From contig CAJXMG010000001.1 of assembly GCA_913056395.1 (NCBI GenBank), forward strand, positions 1 to 64,000: DNA of 64,000 nucleotides, in the 5' to 3' direction. The notes under the pieces are model-generated. The model worked only from the letters and a program-made list of their open reading frames with translations, was not told the origin of the DNA and ran no database searches. Made by a program: the position numbers and the translations under genes. Positions within the stretch are counted from its first letter, which is position 1, and each line of letters opens with the position of its first letter. This DNA comes from an uncultured bacterium (GTDB taxonomy: Bacteria; Planctomycetota; UBA8108; UBA1146). Positions 8,348 to 16,635 of this stretch are shown here, one piece after another.

Positions 8348-8898
8348 GACGAAGCCTCCGTTTGCAGATCCGGATCTTCCTTGTCGGAGCCGGGAACCAT
8401 CGGCGCAACCCGCCTTTCCGCAGATCCGTCGAGGACTCCCTTTTCTGCGTCCTCTGTCAGGGCATGGACGAGATAGTGATCTTCGGCCACATCCACGGTG
8501 ACCGTACCAGGAGTCAGGGTGATGGAGTTGGCGAGAAGGGTCTTTGCCAGCGGATGACGAATCTTCACCGGAACCTTGACGAGACGCGGTTGAATCGCAG
8601 AAGAAGCTCCCCATGAGCGACGAGTGACGTCGAGACTGGCGAGGACAATTTGCCAGACCAGCCAAGGCAGGTAGAAGAGGAATCTCGGCAAGGATTCGAT
8701 GGGTTGGTAGCTCTCACCGATCAAATTCAGACGGTGACAGCAATACACCGTCAACAGGCATGAGACGATGCCCGAGCCGACGAGAAATGCCTTGTCGAAC
8801 TGCCCCGAAAGGAGCAGCCAAAATCCCATCAGAACCAGAAACAGCAGAAGTGTACGCACGTCGGTGAGTCCTGATCCCGATTCTTTCTGTGGTTTCAT
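8344..8898 (-). CDS. mrpE: Antiporter subunit E (MrpE)
   Basis: The product is 184 residues from ATG 8898 (MKPQKESGSGLTDVRTLLLF). The frame stays open upstream to 9132, but that part is not hydrophobic and overlaps the divergent exporter gene, so I chose 8898; no good ribosome site is visible there. MrpE traits are two or three N-terminal helices, LPWLVWQIVLASLDVTRR, and the conserved soluble part KTLLANSITLTPGTVTVDV. After residue 150 there is an unusual polar tail (EKGVLDGSAERRVAPMVPGS). This is the first gene of the operon, so the promoter should lie between 8899 and about 9083. Confidence 0.9.
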   Translation of the reverse strand: MKPQKESGSGLTDVRTLLLFLVLMGFWLLLSGQFDKAFLVGSGIVSCLLTVYCCHRLNLIGESYQPIESLPRFLFYLPWLVWQIVLASLDVTRRSWGASSAIQPRLVKVPVKIRHPLAKTLLANSITLTPGTVTVDVAEDHYLVHALTEDAEKGVLDGSAERRVAPMVPGSDKEDPDLQTEASS

Positions 8899-9083
8899 GT
8901 TGGAGGGGAACAGGATCTCCCAACCATGGCAACGCCATGCCCCCCGCAGGGAGAACCCATGCACAGAAGATGGCATGAGCCAATCGCACTGTCTACTGCT
9001 CACCGATCGAGATTTGCTCCCCCTTTGGGTAAAGGGGAAGTACCATCCTTCCGGAAGCGGGAACCTTCCCGATAGGGGGCCTT

Positions 9084-10019
9084 TTGTCATTTGAAGAAAT
9101 CGCCGGATTGCTGGCTGCGGCCTGTTGGGCAACGGGAAGTTATCTCTTCAGTCGCATCGATGCCCCGGCGACCGCCCTGAATCTGGGCAAAAATGTCTTC
9201 GCCGGAACTCTTCTCGTTCTCAGTCTGCCCTTCGTCGGATCTGGCCTCGCCGCCTGGCAGGGGGCGACGACCACCGATTACACCTTTTTGATCCTGAGTG
9301 GAATTGTCGGCATTCTGATCGGTGATTCGGCCTACTTCCGCAGTATTCAGATCCTCGGCCCGCGCCGTGCGCTGGTGTTGACGACCCTGACCCCTCCCGT
9401 TTCCGCCCTGATCGGCTGGTTCTGGCTCGCCGAGGTCCTCGAAGCCGGTCAGATTCTCGGAATGACCGTCACTCTCGTCGGGGTCTTTGTCGTCATTCGA
9501 GACCAGCGACTGGCCTCGGATCGGGGCAAGTTTCGTGAAGGAAAAGTGGTCGATGGGATCCTTCTCGGCGTGCTGGCTGCGCTGTGTCAGGCTTCGGGGA
9601 TCGCTCTCTCCAAGGTGGTGATGATGTCATCACTCGGAGCGCTGGAAGTTTCGGCGGTCAGGATCAGTACAGCGGTCATTGGCGGATTGATCTTTGCTGC
9701 CGGTGTCGGTCAGCTCAAATCGTGGACCGCCCCGATCAAGGATTGGAAGATCGCTCCCAAGCTGTTGATCGCCAGTTTCATCGGTACCTACCTGGGAATC
9801 TGGCTCAGTCATGTGTCCGTGGATGCGATCAGCCTGGCAGTGGCGACGACTCAAATGTCGATGACGCCGGTCTTCATGGTGCTGATTGTGGCTGTGGCGT
9901 TACGACAGAAGATGGCTCTACTCGCATTTGGGGGAGTGATGCTGGCGGTCGCCGGAGTAGCACTGTTGATGATGCCGCAGTTGGCGACCCGTCTGATTCA
10001 TCAGACCTTCGGGGGCTGA
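9084..10019 (+). CDS. EamA/DMT-family membrane transporter
   Basis: The product is 311 residues with ten hydrophobic helices in two EamA repeats (about residues 3-140 and 157-295). The start is TTG 9084, with GGGGG 5-9 bases upstream. Family features are GLLAAACWATGSYLFSR at the start of repeat 1, GPRRALVLTTLTPPVSALIG near its end, and LAVATTQMSMTPVFMVLI in repeat 2. DMT proteins of this type export or exchange small metabolites across the inner membrane; the substrate cannot be read from the sequence. It is divergent from mrpE. Its last 19 bases overlap the 3' end of the convergent Lab_N gene. Confidence 0.88.
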   Translation: MSFEEIAGLLAAACWATGSYLFSRIDAPATALNLGKNVFAGTLLVLSLPFVGSGLAAWQGATTTDYTFLILSGIVGILIGDSAYFRSIQILGPRRALVLTTLTPPVSALIGWFWLAEVLEAGQILGMTVTLVGVFVVIRDQRLASDRGKFREGKVVDGILLGVLAALCQASGIALSKVVMMSSLGALEVSAVRISTAVIGGLIFAAGVGQLKSWTAPIKDWKIAPKLLIASFIGTYLGIWLSHVSVDAISLAVATTQMSMTPVFMVLIVAVALRQKMALLAFGGVMLAVAGVALLMMPQLATRLIHQTFGG

Positions 10020-10369
10020 ACCGCCTTCGGTCGGTAAATCAGGTACAGATTGCGGCTGTACATCAGAATTCCTGCGGCCTGTGCGAGCATGATGGGTAGA
10101 TCGACGTTGCGCCACGCATAGACGAAGAGACCGACGCCGCCGACGATGCTGCACCACCAGAAAGCCACCGGAATCGTTGATTCCCCTTTTCTTTCACTGG
10201 CGATCCACTGAACCAGCCAGCGGGCAAAAAAGATGGATTGGGCTCCGAGGCCGAACCACACCCAAAGGTCGGCGGTCAGCTTGTGCTGGAGGGTTTCGAA
10301 CCAGCCTGCATCCGCTGAGATCTCGGCGATGGCAAAGGTCAGGACCGGGAACGGATTCCATACCATCAC
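10001..10369 (-). CDS. Lipid A biosynthesis N-terminal-domain (Lab_N) membrane protein
   Basis: The product has 122 residues. After a short N-terminus, three helices are seen with the Lab_N core FARWLVQWIASERKGESTIP and VAFWWCSIVGGVGLFVYAW, followed by PIMLAQAAGILMYSRNLYLIY. This small SemiSWEET-like domain is found alone or fused in lipid A/undecaprenyl-sugar gene clusters. Here it overlaps the upstream polyprenyl-phosphate glycosyltransferase by 4 bases, so the pair probably acts together in envelope glycan or lipid modification. ATGs at 10369 and 10366 are both possible. The 3' end overlaps the convergent EamA gene by 19 bases. Confidence 0.85.
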   Translation of the reverse strand: MMVWNPFPVLTFAIAEISADAGWFETLQHKLTADLWVWFGLGAQSIFFARWLVQWIASERKGESTIPVAFWWCSIVGGVGLFVYAWRNVDLPIMLAQAAGILMYSRNLYLIYRPKAVQPPKV

Positions 10370-11091
10370 TGACTCTCCTTCGCCGTGTAACGCAACGATC
10401 GTCGGATCATTCTGCGCACCATCAGCAGATCGAGGAATGCAGGGATCCCGCGACCGAGGGGGGAGTACTTGCTCGTTCCCAATTCACGGGAGCGATGGGA
10501 GACATCGACCTCGACGGTGCGTCCTCCACGCATGTGAACGATGTAAGGGAAGAAGCGGTGCAGACCGTTGTACAGGGTGACCCCTTGGATGATTTCACGG
10601 CGGAAGACTTTCAGGGAACAGCCGACGTCCTGAAAGGTCATTCCGAGCAGTCGATTGCGGACCGCATTGGCAAACTTCTGGGCAAAGGTGCGAATCCACG
10701 GATCCTGCCGATTGGCACGCACGCCGAGGACCGCATCCACGCCCGCCGTTTTTTCAAGCATGGCGGGAATGTTGGCGGGATCGTTCTGGCCGTCGGCATC
10801 CATCGTGATGATGAATTCCCCACGGGCGGCGGCAAAGCCCGCTTCGAAGGCAGCAGTCTGTCCGCTGTTCGGGACGAGGGTCAGGATTCGCAGACCCGGA
10901 GTTACTTCCCGTCTTCTCTCCAGAAAAGCAGGGGTGCCATCATTCGAACCGTCATCGATGACGATCACTTCGAAGGGGCGACCGAGTGACCCGAGAACCT
11001 CAAACACCTCATCGAGGAGGGGAGGCAATGCCTCTTCCTCGTTATACGCGGGGATCACTACGGAAATGTCGAGTGTTTCGGTCGATGTCAT
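10366..11091 (-). CDS. GT2 glycosyltransferase, dolichyl/undecaprenyl-phosphate mannosyltransferase-like
   Basis: The product is 241 residues, a single GT-A domain. Landmarks are ISVVIPAYNEEEALPPLLDE at the N-terminus, VIVIDDGSNDGT, and the metal-binding DAD in IITMDADGQNDP (about residue 98). There is also an acceptor-side motif (LLGMTFQDVGCSLKVFRRE) typical of DPM1/ArnC-like enzymes, but no C-terminal membrane pair. It should transfer a sugar from a nucleotide donor to a polyprenyl phosphate at the inner face of the membrane. It forms a two-gene unit with the Lab_N protein. A start ATG at 11091 is consistent with the family N-terminus. Confidence 0.9.
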   Translation of the reverse strand: MTSTETLDISVVIPAYNEEEALPPLLDEVFEVLGSLGRPFEVIVIDDGSNDGTPAFLERRREVTPGLRILTLVPNSGQTAAFEAGFAAARGEFIITMDADGQNDPANIPAMLEKTAGVDAVLGVRANRQDPWIRTFAQKFANAVRNRLLGMTFQDVGCSLKVFRREIIQGVTLYNGLHRFFPYIVHMRGGRTVEVDVSHRSRELGTSKYSPLGRGIPAFLDLLMVRRMIRRSLRYTAKESQ

Positions 11092-11184
11092 TTCATTCCC
11101 TCGATGAACAGTGTGGGTTCAAGGGAGGATGCTATCGGAGAAGAGTAAAAACGGCAACGGGACCGGGGGATCGGTTCGCAGAAA

Positions 11185-12348
11185 CTACCTGCGAAGGGCA
11201 TCCACCGCAGAGCGGGAGGAGGCGACCCAGGCAGGAATCGCTCCACCGATCAATCCCAGACCAAATGAGAGCACCAGAGCGGTGACGGCGATGGTGGGGG
11301 AGAGCTGAAAGGAGAAACTGATGTCGGTGAAGGTGTTGAAGTTGGCCGCACCGGTTTCGATGCCATGGAAGGGAGCGACCAGACACAGTCCCAGTAAGCC
11401 ACCGATCAGTCCCACCTGAGCGGATTCGAGCAGGAAGGAGAGGAAGATTTCTGCGCGGCTGTAGCCGATGGCCAGCAGGATGCCGATCTCATGATTGCGG
11501 GCGGAAACGGTGGCGAGCATCGTGTTCATGGTGCCGATCACCGCCGCGGATCCCATGATGAGAGTCAGGAAAACGGACAGTCCCAACAGCGCACCACTCA
11601 GGCCGGTGGTCTGTTTCGCGAGGTACTCACTCTGGGAACTGATCTCAAAACTGAGGCGCGGATCCTCTTCCAACTCTTCATTGATGAGGTCGTAATCGAT
11701 GCCTTCATTCATGCGTGCGATGACCCGGCTGTATGCGGGACGATCGAGAGCCTCGAGCATGCGATCCACGGGGCCCCAGATCTCGCTGCCCTGGGCGTTG
11801 TCAAACTCGTAGATCCCCACCACCTTGAAGGGGGTGGTGTTGAGTTTGAGGGTGTCCCCAAGAGCACAGTCTTTCATCCGGTTGACCAACGGCCGACCGA
11901 CGACCACTTCATCCGTCTCCCAATTGGGCCATCGCCCTTCCAGCAGTCGTGGAGGATCGGGGTGCAGGGTCAGTGAAGCCGGTTCGATTCCACGCAGAGG
12001 CGCATTGACGAGACCGCCTTCGAGTTTCTCCATGTACAAGGCGAGAAAGCACTCCGCAGCGGCCAGCGGTCGACCTTCGCTGTCGCGAAGAATCTCCGGT
12101 CTTTCCTTGATGATGATGCGGGCCGCTTCACGGGGGATTCCCGATTGACCTTCGGATGTGGAGCCGGGTCTCAGGTAGACCGCCACTTCATCCGCTCCCA
12201 ACGGTTGGAAGAGTTGCTCAAATCCGTTGCGCAGGGAAAGAACTCCACACAGCACGGCGGTGGTCAGTGCGATTCCGAGAGCCGTGAAGGCGACCTGCGC
12301 ACGACGGCGAAGGAGATTGCGGGTGGTGTATCCGGTGGGGAGTGCCAT
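11185..12348 (-). CDS. ABC transporter permease, MacB/FtsX (LolC/E-like), second copy
   Basis: The product is 387 residues. The N-terminal helix (VAFTALGIALTTAVLCGVLS) is followed by a roughly 230-residue periplasmic domain (MacB_PCD type) and then three C-terminal helices of the FtsX fold with GTMNTMLATVSARNHEIGIL, the typical coupling-helix region contacting the ATPase. Its ATG shares one base with the stop of the preceding permease (TAATG), so the two are coupled. With the upstream adaptor and ATPase it should form a type VII (mechanotransmission) ABC system exporting or extracting envelope substrates. Confidence 0.9.
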   Translation of the reverse strand: MALPTGYTTRNLLRRRAQVAFTALGIALTTAVLCGVLSLRNGFEQLFQPLGADEVAVYLRPGSTSEGQSGIPREAARIIIKERPEILRDSEGRPLAAAECFLALYMEKLEGGLVNAPLRGIEPASLTLHPDPPRLLEGRWPNWETDEVVVGRPLVNRMKDCALGDTLKLNTTPFKVVGIYEFDNAQGSEIWGPVDRMLEALDRPAYSRVIARMNEGIDYDLINEELEEDPRLSFEISSQSEYLAKQTTGLSGALLGLSVFLTLIMGSAAVIGTMNTMLATVSARNHEIGILLAIGYSRAEIFLSFLLESAQVGLIGGLLGLCLVAPFHGIETGAANFNTFTDISFSFQLSPTIAVTALVLSFGLGLIGGAIPAWVASSRSAVDALRR

Positions 12349-13565
12349 TAGCCCAGACTCCTCAATGCCTCAGTGGGTCGATAGCGAAGGAAAGGAATTC
12401 CGGCACACAACCCTGCAGTGATGCCGAGTACGGAGGAGGTCCCGATGGCCAGAAGAATCAGGCCCGAATCGATTTCGTAATTGCGGATACTGTCACCAAA
12501 GTTCAGGACCACCAGATCCTGGGTACTGATGGCCAGAGCCAGTCCCAGGGCTCCGCCGATAAGAGCCACTGCCAGCCCTTCGATAATCAACAGCAGGCAG
12601 CTGGTGATGGGGGGGAAACCGAGAGCCTGAAGGATGCCCGCTTCTTTCAGTCGCTGGCGCCCGGCGATGAGCATGGCATTGACCACCGAGAAGAAGATGG
12701 AGAAGAGCACCGCTCCACCGACGGTCCCAAGGAAGAGGGGCAGGTTGCCGATGGCCGAAACAAAGAAACTGGCAAAAGCCGCTTCCGTCACGGTTTGGGT
12801 TCTTTGGGGGCCATTCAGAAAATCCTGGTCGATGGAAGTGGCGATCATTTCTGCCTGGCTACCCTGGTCGATGTTGACGTAGTAGACCCCTGCCGCAACT
12901 TCCCCAAAGGCTTCACCGCTCTCGATGGAATCGTTCAGATAATCGGAGCGGAAATACATGATCTTGTCGGGGATCCGTGCTTTCAGCGGCTTGAAGATTC
13001 CGACGATCACATAATCCCAGGCTCCACCATCCGCACGCTGGTATATCGCCGGAATGATGGGGACGGTATCGCCAATCTGGAAGTTGTACTTCTCGTCGTC
13101 GCGCAGACCCATACCGATGATGGCCGCACGCTTCTCGGTGGCGAAGGCTTTCTTGACCGCATCCCTCGCACCCGGACCGGTGATGCCATTGGGACCCTCG
13201 ATGATCTCGAAGTCCTTGACGTACATGTCGACGAAGCGGTCCTTGTTGACGGCAAACTGCGGGAAAAAGTTGGATGGATCCTGATAGTATCCGCCAAACC
13301 AGCGGAACTCACTGGCGACGGTGACCGCCTCCTGGGCATCGATCTTGGGGCGATACGACATCGGCAGGGTGACGAAGAGACTGACCGCCGACTGGGTGAC
13401 CAGACGGGTGGAGGAGGCACTGCGCACCCCGGCATCGATGCCCCGGACCACTGCCAACAGGAAGCACAAAAGGAAGACGGCGATGGTGATGGCCAGAATC
13501 GTCAGCCCATTGCGGGTCTTGTTGGAAAAAACGTGTCGGAAAGCGAGACGCACGGGAAAGTTCAA
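12348..13565 (-). CDS. ABC transporter permease, MacB/FtsX (LolC/E-like), first copy
   Basis: The product is 405 residues. The start is TTG 13565, which sits directly after the ATPase stop (one base between) and has GGGGAGG upstream. There is one N-terminal helix after VRLAFRHVFSNKTRNGLTIL, a large periplasmic region, and three C-terminal FtsX helices with NAMLIAGRQRLKEAGILQAL as the ATPase-contacting segment. The two permeases differ strongly in their periplasmic domains, which suggests a heterodimer as in LolCE rather than a MacB homodimer. Confidence 0.9.
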   Translation of the reverse strand: MNFPVRLAFRHVFSNKTRNGLTILAITIAVFLLCFLLAVVRGIDAGVRSASSTRLVTQSAVSLFVTLPMSYRPKIDAQEAVTVASEFRWFGGYYQDPSNFFPQFAVNKDRFVDMYVKDFEIIEGPNGITGPGARDAVKKAFATEKRAAIIGMGLRDDEKYNFQIGDTVPIIPAIYQRADGGAWDYVIVGIFKPLKARIPDKIMYFRSDYLNDSIESGEAFGEVAAGVYYVNIDQGSQAEMIATSIDQDFLNGPQRTQTVTEAAFASFFVSAIGNLPLFLGTVGGAVLFSIFFSVVNAMLIAGRQRLKEAGILQALGFPPITSCLLLIIEGLAVALIGGALGLALAISTQDLVVLNFGDSIRNYEIDSGLILLAIGTSSVLGITAGLCAGIPFLRYRPTEALRSLG

Positions 13566-13566
13566 C

Positions 13567-14292
13567 TCACGCCTCCCCTTGGGTCTGTCCGGAGGCCTGA
13601 CGGTTGATTTCGTCGGAGACGAGATGGCCCTTGTCGAGTTTCAGAATTCTTCGGGCATTGGATGCCGCTGCCGGGTCGTGGGTGACCATCAGGATCGTCT
13701 TGCCCAACTCTTCATTGAGTCGATTCAGAAGTTCGAGGATTTCATCGGCACTGTTGCGATCCAGATCTCCGGTGGGTTCGTCGGCGATGATCACATCCGG
13801 ATCGGTGGCGATGGCACGGGCGATGGCCACGCGCTGCTCCTGACCTCCCGAGAGTTGGGAGGGGCGATGGCCAGCACGATCGGAAAGCCCGACGATCTCG
13901 AGGGCGAAGTCTGCCTGCTTCTTGCGCTCAGCAGCCGAGAGGGGAGTCAGCTGCAAAGGCAGCATGACATTTTCATGGGCGGTGAGGACCGGCAGCAGGT
14001 TAAAGGATTGAAAGACGAAACCCACATGGCGAGCACGCCAGGCGGGCAGCTGTCTCGTCGGGATACTGCTGACCTCAGTTTCAGCGACGGTCACCGTGCC
14101 CGAATCGGGAACGTCGAGTCCTCCGACCAGATTGAGAATCGTCGTCTTGCCCGATCCGCTGGGTCCCATGAGAGCCGCGTAATCTCCATCGGGGATGTTC
14201 AAATCGAGTTGATCGAGGACGATCAGGTCCTCGCCACCCCGGGAATACTTTTTGGAAACAGATTTCAGTTGAATGTAGGAGTCTTGGCTCAT
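13567..14292 (-). CDS. ABC transporter ATPase, MacB/LolD type
   Basis: The product is 241 residues. It has Walker A GPSGSGKTT (about residue 42), Q-loop FVFQSFNLLPVLTAHENV, signature LSGGQEQRVAIARA, Walker B VIIADEPTGDLD and H-loop MVTHDP. The LLPVLTAHENV and PTGDLDR patterns are characteristic of the LolD/MacB/FtsE group that powers FtsX-type permeases. It overlaps the upstream adaptor gene by 4 bases. The C-terminus has a short polar tail (INRQASGQTQGEA). Confidence 0.95.
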   Translation of the reverse strand: MSQDSYIQLKSVSKKYSRGGEDLIVLDQLDLNIPDGDYAALMGPSGSGKTTILNLVGGLDVPDSGTVTVAETEVSSIPTRQLPAWRARHVGFVFQSFNLLPVLTAHENVMLPLQLTPLSAAERKKQADFALEIVGLSDRAGHRPSQLSGGQEQRVAIARAIATDPDVIIADEPTGDLDRNSADEILELLNRLNEELGKTILMVTHDPAAASNARRILKLDKGHLVSDEINRQASGQTQGEA

Positions 14293-15470
14293 CGATTTCC
14301 TCCGATCTTCACCGGATCACCTTCCTGAAGGTCTGCGGGGGGATTGATGATCACCGTTTCGCCACCAATCAATCCCGATCCGACCTCGATCAGGGCGTTG
14401 TCGAAGTCATCGCGCAGGGTCAGGGAGCGCTTCTCGACAAAACCATCGACGAGCACGAAAACCTGATTACCTTCTCCGGGCAACAATGCACTCTTCGGCA
14501 ACAGCACCATGGGCGGGGTGGGGTTGCTCTCCTCTTCAGGGACGAAGACGACACGAACGCCCAACTCTGGCAAAAGTCTTTCATCGCGCTCAAGGAATTC
14601 GGCACGCAGTTCTACGGTAGCCTTGGCCCGGCTGGCGGTGGGCCAGACCTGACGCACCTGGCCGCGGTAACCCTCCTCCGGGTAGGCATCGAGGTAGATC
14701 AGCACCGGTGCGCCGACCCGAGCGGCTTCGAGGGCGGTTTGAGAAAGTTCGATCTGAACTTCCAGCGTGTCGAAGTCGACCAATGTGGCCACTGATCCGC
14801 GGGCATTGGCACCACCACCGCTGGCGACGACCACTTCCCCGACTTCAGCATTCTTTTCGACGATCACACCAGAAAAGGGGGCATAGACCGTGGACTTGTC
14901 GAGTCGCACGAGGATCTCTGAGAGAGAGGCCTGTAGTGATTGCACCCGTGCGATGGCTCCTTCATGGGTTGCTTCTGCGCTGTCGAGCGCACTGGTGGGG
15001 ACGTCTTCCGTTTCACTGAGTTTACGCTGACGTTCCATGGCAAGGCGCGTTTGCTTTTCGTTCGCCTGGGCTGCACGAATCTCCGCCTGCAGTCGATCGC
15101 GGTAGGCTTCGAGTTCGCGGGTGTCGAGGCGAGCGACCACGTCACCCTGATCAACCCGGGAGCCTTCCTCCACATTCAATTCGACGAGGCGGCCGGGGAT
15201 GTCGGTGGAAAGTGCCGCACGGCGACGGGCAACGATATAGCCATTGGCCGCTGTGCCGGCTCTGGCCTTGGCTCCTCCACGCCTTTGAACCCGGGCGGTT
15301 TCATACTGGGCCTGCGAATCTTCCGTGACGCTGGGCCACTCTTTCCAGCCGATGTAGCTGATCAAGACGAGGAGGATCAGCATGAACGGGCCTCTGGATG
15401 ACTTGGCAGCCGGAGTGCGATCGATGCGCAGTCTGTTCAGATCCGGCTTTTCGGGGGAGGAGTTGCTCAT
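14289..15470 (-). CDS. HlyD/MFP-family periplasmic adaptor of the ABC export operon
   Basis: The product is 393 residues. A single N-terminal helix (PFMLILLVLISYIGW) anchors it in the inner membrane. The biotinyl-lipoyl half-motif GRLVELNVEEGSRVDQGDVVARLD precedes an alpha-hairpin (about residues 118-185, rich in Glu/Arg/Gln), and the second half-motif follows as STVYAPFSGVIVEKNAEVGE. The rest is a beta-barrel domain. It is the first gene of the four-gene operon with the ATPase and two permeases, and would connect the permease pair to the periplasm or outer membrane. There is no outer-membrane channel gene next to it. Confidence 0.92.
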   Translation of the reverse strand: MSNSSPEKPDLNRLRIDRTPAAKSSRGPFMLILLVLISYIGWKEWPSVTEDSQAQYETARVQRRGGAKARAGTAANGYIVARRRAALSTDIPGRLVELNVEEGSRVDQGDVVARLDTRELEAYRDRLQAEIRAAQANEKQTRLAMERQRKLSETEDVPTSALDSAEATHEGAIARVQSLQASLSEILVRLDKSTVYAPFSGVIVEKNAEVGEVVVASGGGANARGSVATLVDFDTLEVQIELSQTALEAARVGAPVLIYLDAYPEEGYRGQVRQVWPTASRAKATVELRAEFLERDERLLPELGVRVVFVPEEESNPTPPMVLLPKSALLPGEGNQVFVLVDGFVEKRSLTLRDDFDNALIEVGSGLIGGETVIINPPADLQEGDPVKIGGNR

Positions 15471-15592
15471 TCGATTCTATCCTGATTCTCACGGGCATTG
15501 AGGGCTTACGGCCTGAATCGTCAATTCGGCCCAGGGCCAATTCGGCTATCGGGGTGCAGTATAGCGGTTCAGATCTCAACCCCGGTAGTGAT

Positions 15593-16582
15593 TTACCAGC
15601 CCTGCTCCTCTTTTGCTGAACGGATGCTGTCGTTGAGGGCCCTGATTTGCCGCTGCTTTGCTTCCGGGTTTCCGGGATAGCGAGTCTCCCTTTGCAGGGG
15701 ATAGGCCTCGGTGCGCAGGTGCATCGGCATCGAATGACCCTGTCTCCGTCTTCGCTCCTCTCGCAGTTGACCCAATGCGACGGGGCCGACGACACTCGCC
15801 TGACCTGGACCTGCCGCAGCCTGGGTCATCACCCTTCCATCCATGTCGACGATCATGCTCGCTCCGGGCCATGAGAAGGGAGGGTAGTGATCGGCGGATG
15901 CCCCCTGATTGCAGGCGACGACTGCCGCCAGATTCTCCACCGCTCGACTGCGATTGATGAGGGTCCACCAGTCGAGGGGTTCGGTGGCACCCCAGGGATC
16001 CATGTAGGCACTGATGCGGATCAGCACTTCGGCTCCACCAAGAGTCAGTTCGCGGCAGGTTTCCGGGAAGAGCCAGTCGTAACAGGTGGCGACTCCCAAC
16101 TTTCCGATCTCGGTATCGGCAACGGGGAAGAGGGGTTCGTCGTAGTCGGGGATATCGTGGGGGCTGGTGTGAACCTCCCACGGAATCCACGGATTGACCT
16201 TGCGGTAGCGGGTGAGGATTTCTCCTTCGGGAGAAATGAGCACGGTGGTGTTGAAGAGGGCATCGGGCCAACGCGGGTCGACCTCGAGAAAGGATCCGCT
16301 CTGGATCCAGACTTTGTGTTTTTGTGCCACCTTGGCGAGGCGATCGGTGTGGGGATTGGGGATCTCCACCGCCAGTTTCTCTACCAGCTCTTCGACCGTT
16401 TCGTAGATGGGACCGGCGTGGGCAAACTCCGGGAAGACGACGAGGCGGACATCGTGAAAGGGCTGGTAACCGACCACCGTGTTTTCCAGTTGTTCGATCA
16501 ACCGGGTGGTCACTCCTTCCATCTCGTCGCGATGACGGGGATGGGCATGATCGGTCTGGCAGCAGGCGGCGTAGTAAAGCAA
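15593..16582 (-). CDS. Carbon-nitrogen hydrolase (nitrilase superfamily)
   Basis: The catalytic triad is present: Glu in VVFPEFAHAG, Lys in RYRKVNPW and Cys in GVATCYDWLFPE (residues 52, 128 and 167 from the start used here). I chose TTG 16582 because GGAAGGAAG precedes it and the protein then opens with the family-like LLYYAACCQTD; an ATG at 16627 in frame would add 15 residues. Nitrilase-superfamily members of this aliphatic-amidase-like type hydrolyse amides or nitriles in the cytosol. The substrate is unknown. The gene follows dinB closely on the same strand (9 bases from ATG 16627), so it could be co-transcribed with it. Confidence 0.88.
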   Translation of the reverse strand: MLYYAACCQTDHAHPRHRDEMEGVTTRLIEQLENTVVGYQPFHDVRLVVFPEFAHAGPIYETVEELVEKLAVEIPNPHTDRLAKVAQKHKVWIQSGSFLEVDPRWPDALFNTTVLISPEGEILTRYRKVNPWIPWEVHTSPHDIPDYDEPLFPVADTEIGKLGVATCYDWLFPETCRELTLGGAEVLIRISAYMDPWGATEPLDWWTLINRSRAVENLAAVVACNQGASADHYPPFSWPGASMIVDMDGRVMTQAAAGPGQASVVGPVALGQLREERRRRQGHSMPMHLRTEAYPLQRETRYPGNPEAKQRQIRALNDSIRSAKEEQGW

Positions 16583-16635
16583 CGGTCTTCCTTCCGCAGT
16601 CCTCGTTGGACTTGCTGAAAACAGCATATCGTCTT

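Noticed and set aside
8899-9132. N-terminal extension of mrpE to 9132
   Set aside because: The added 78 residues are unlike MrpE and overlap the divergent exporter gene and its promoter region.
12342-13607. Plus-strand frame of 421 codons opposite the ABC permease
   Set aside because: Antisense shadow; low-complexity Asp/Gln/His-rich composition and no family resemblance.
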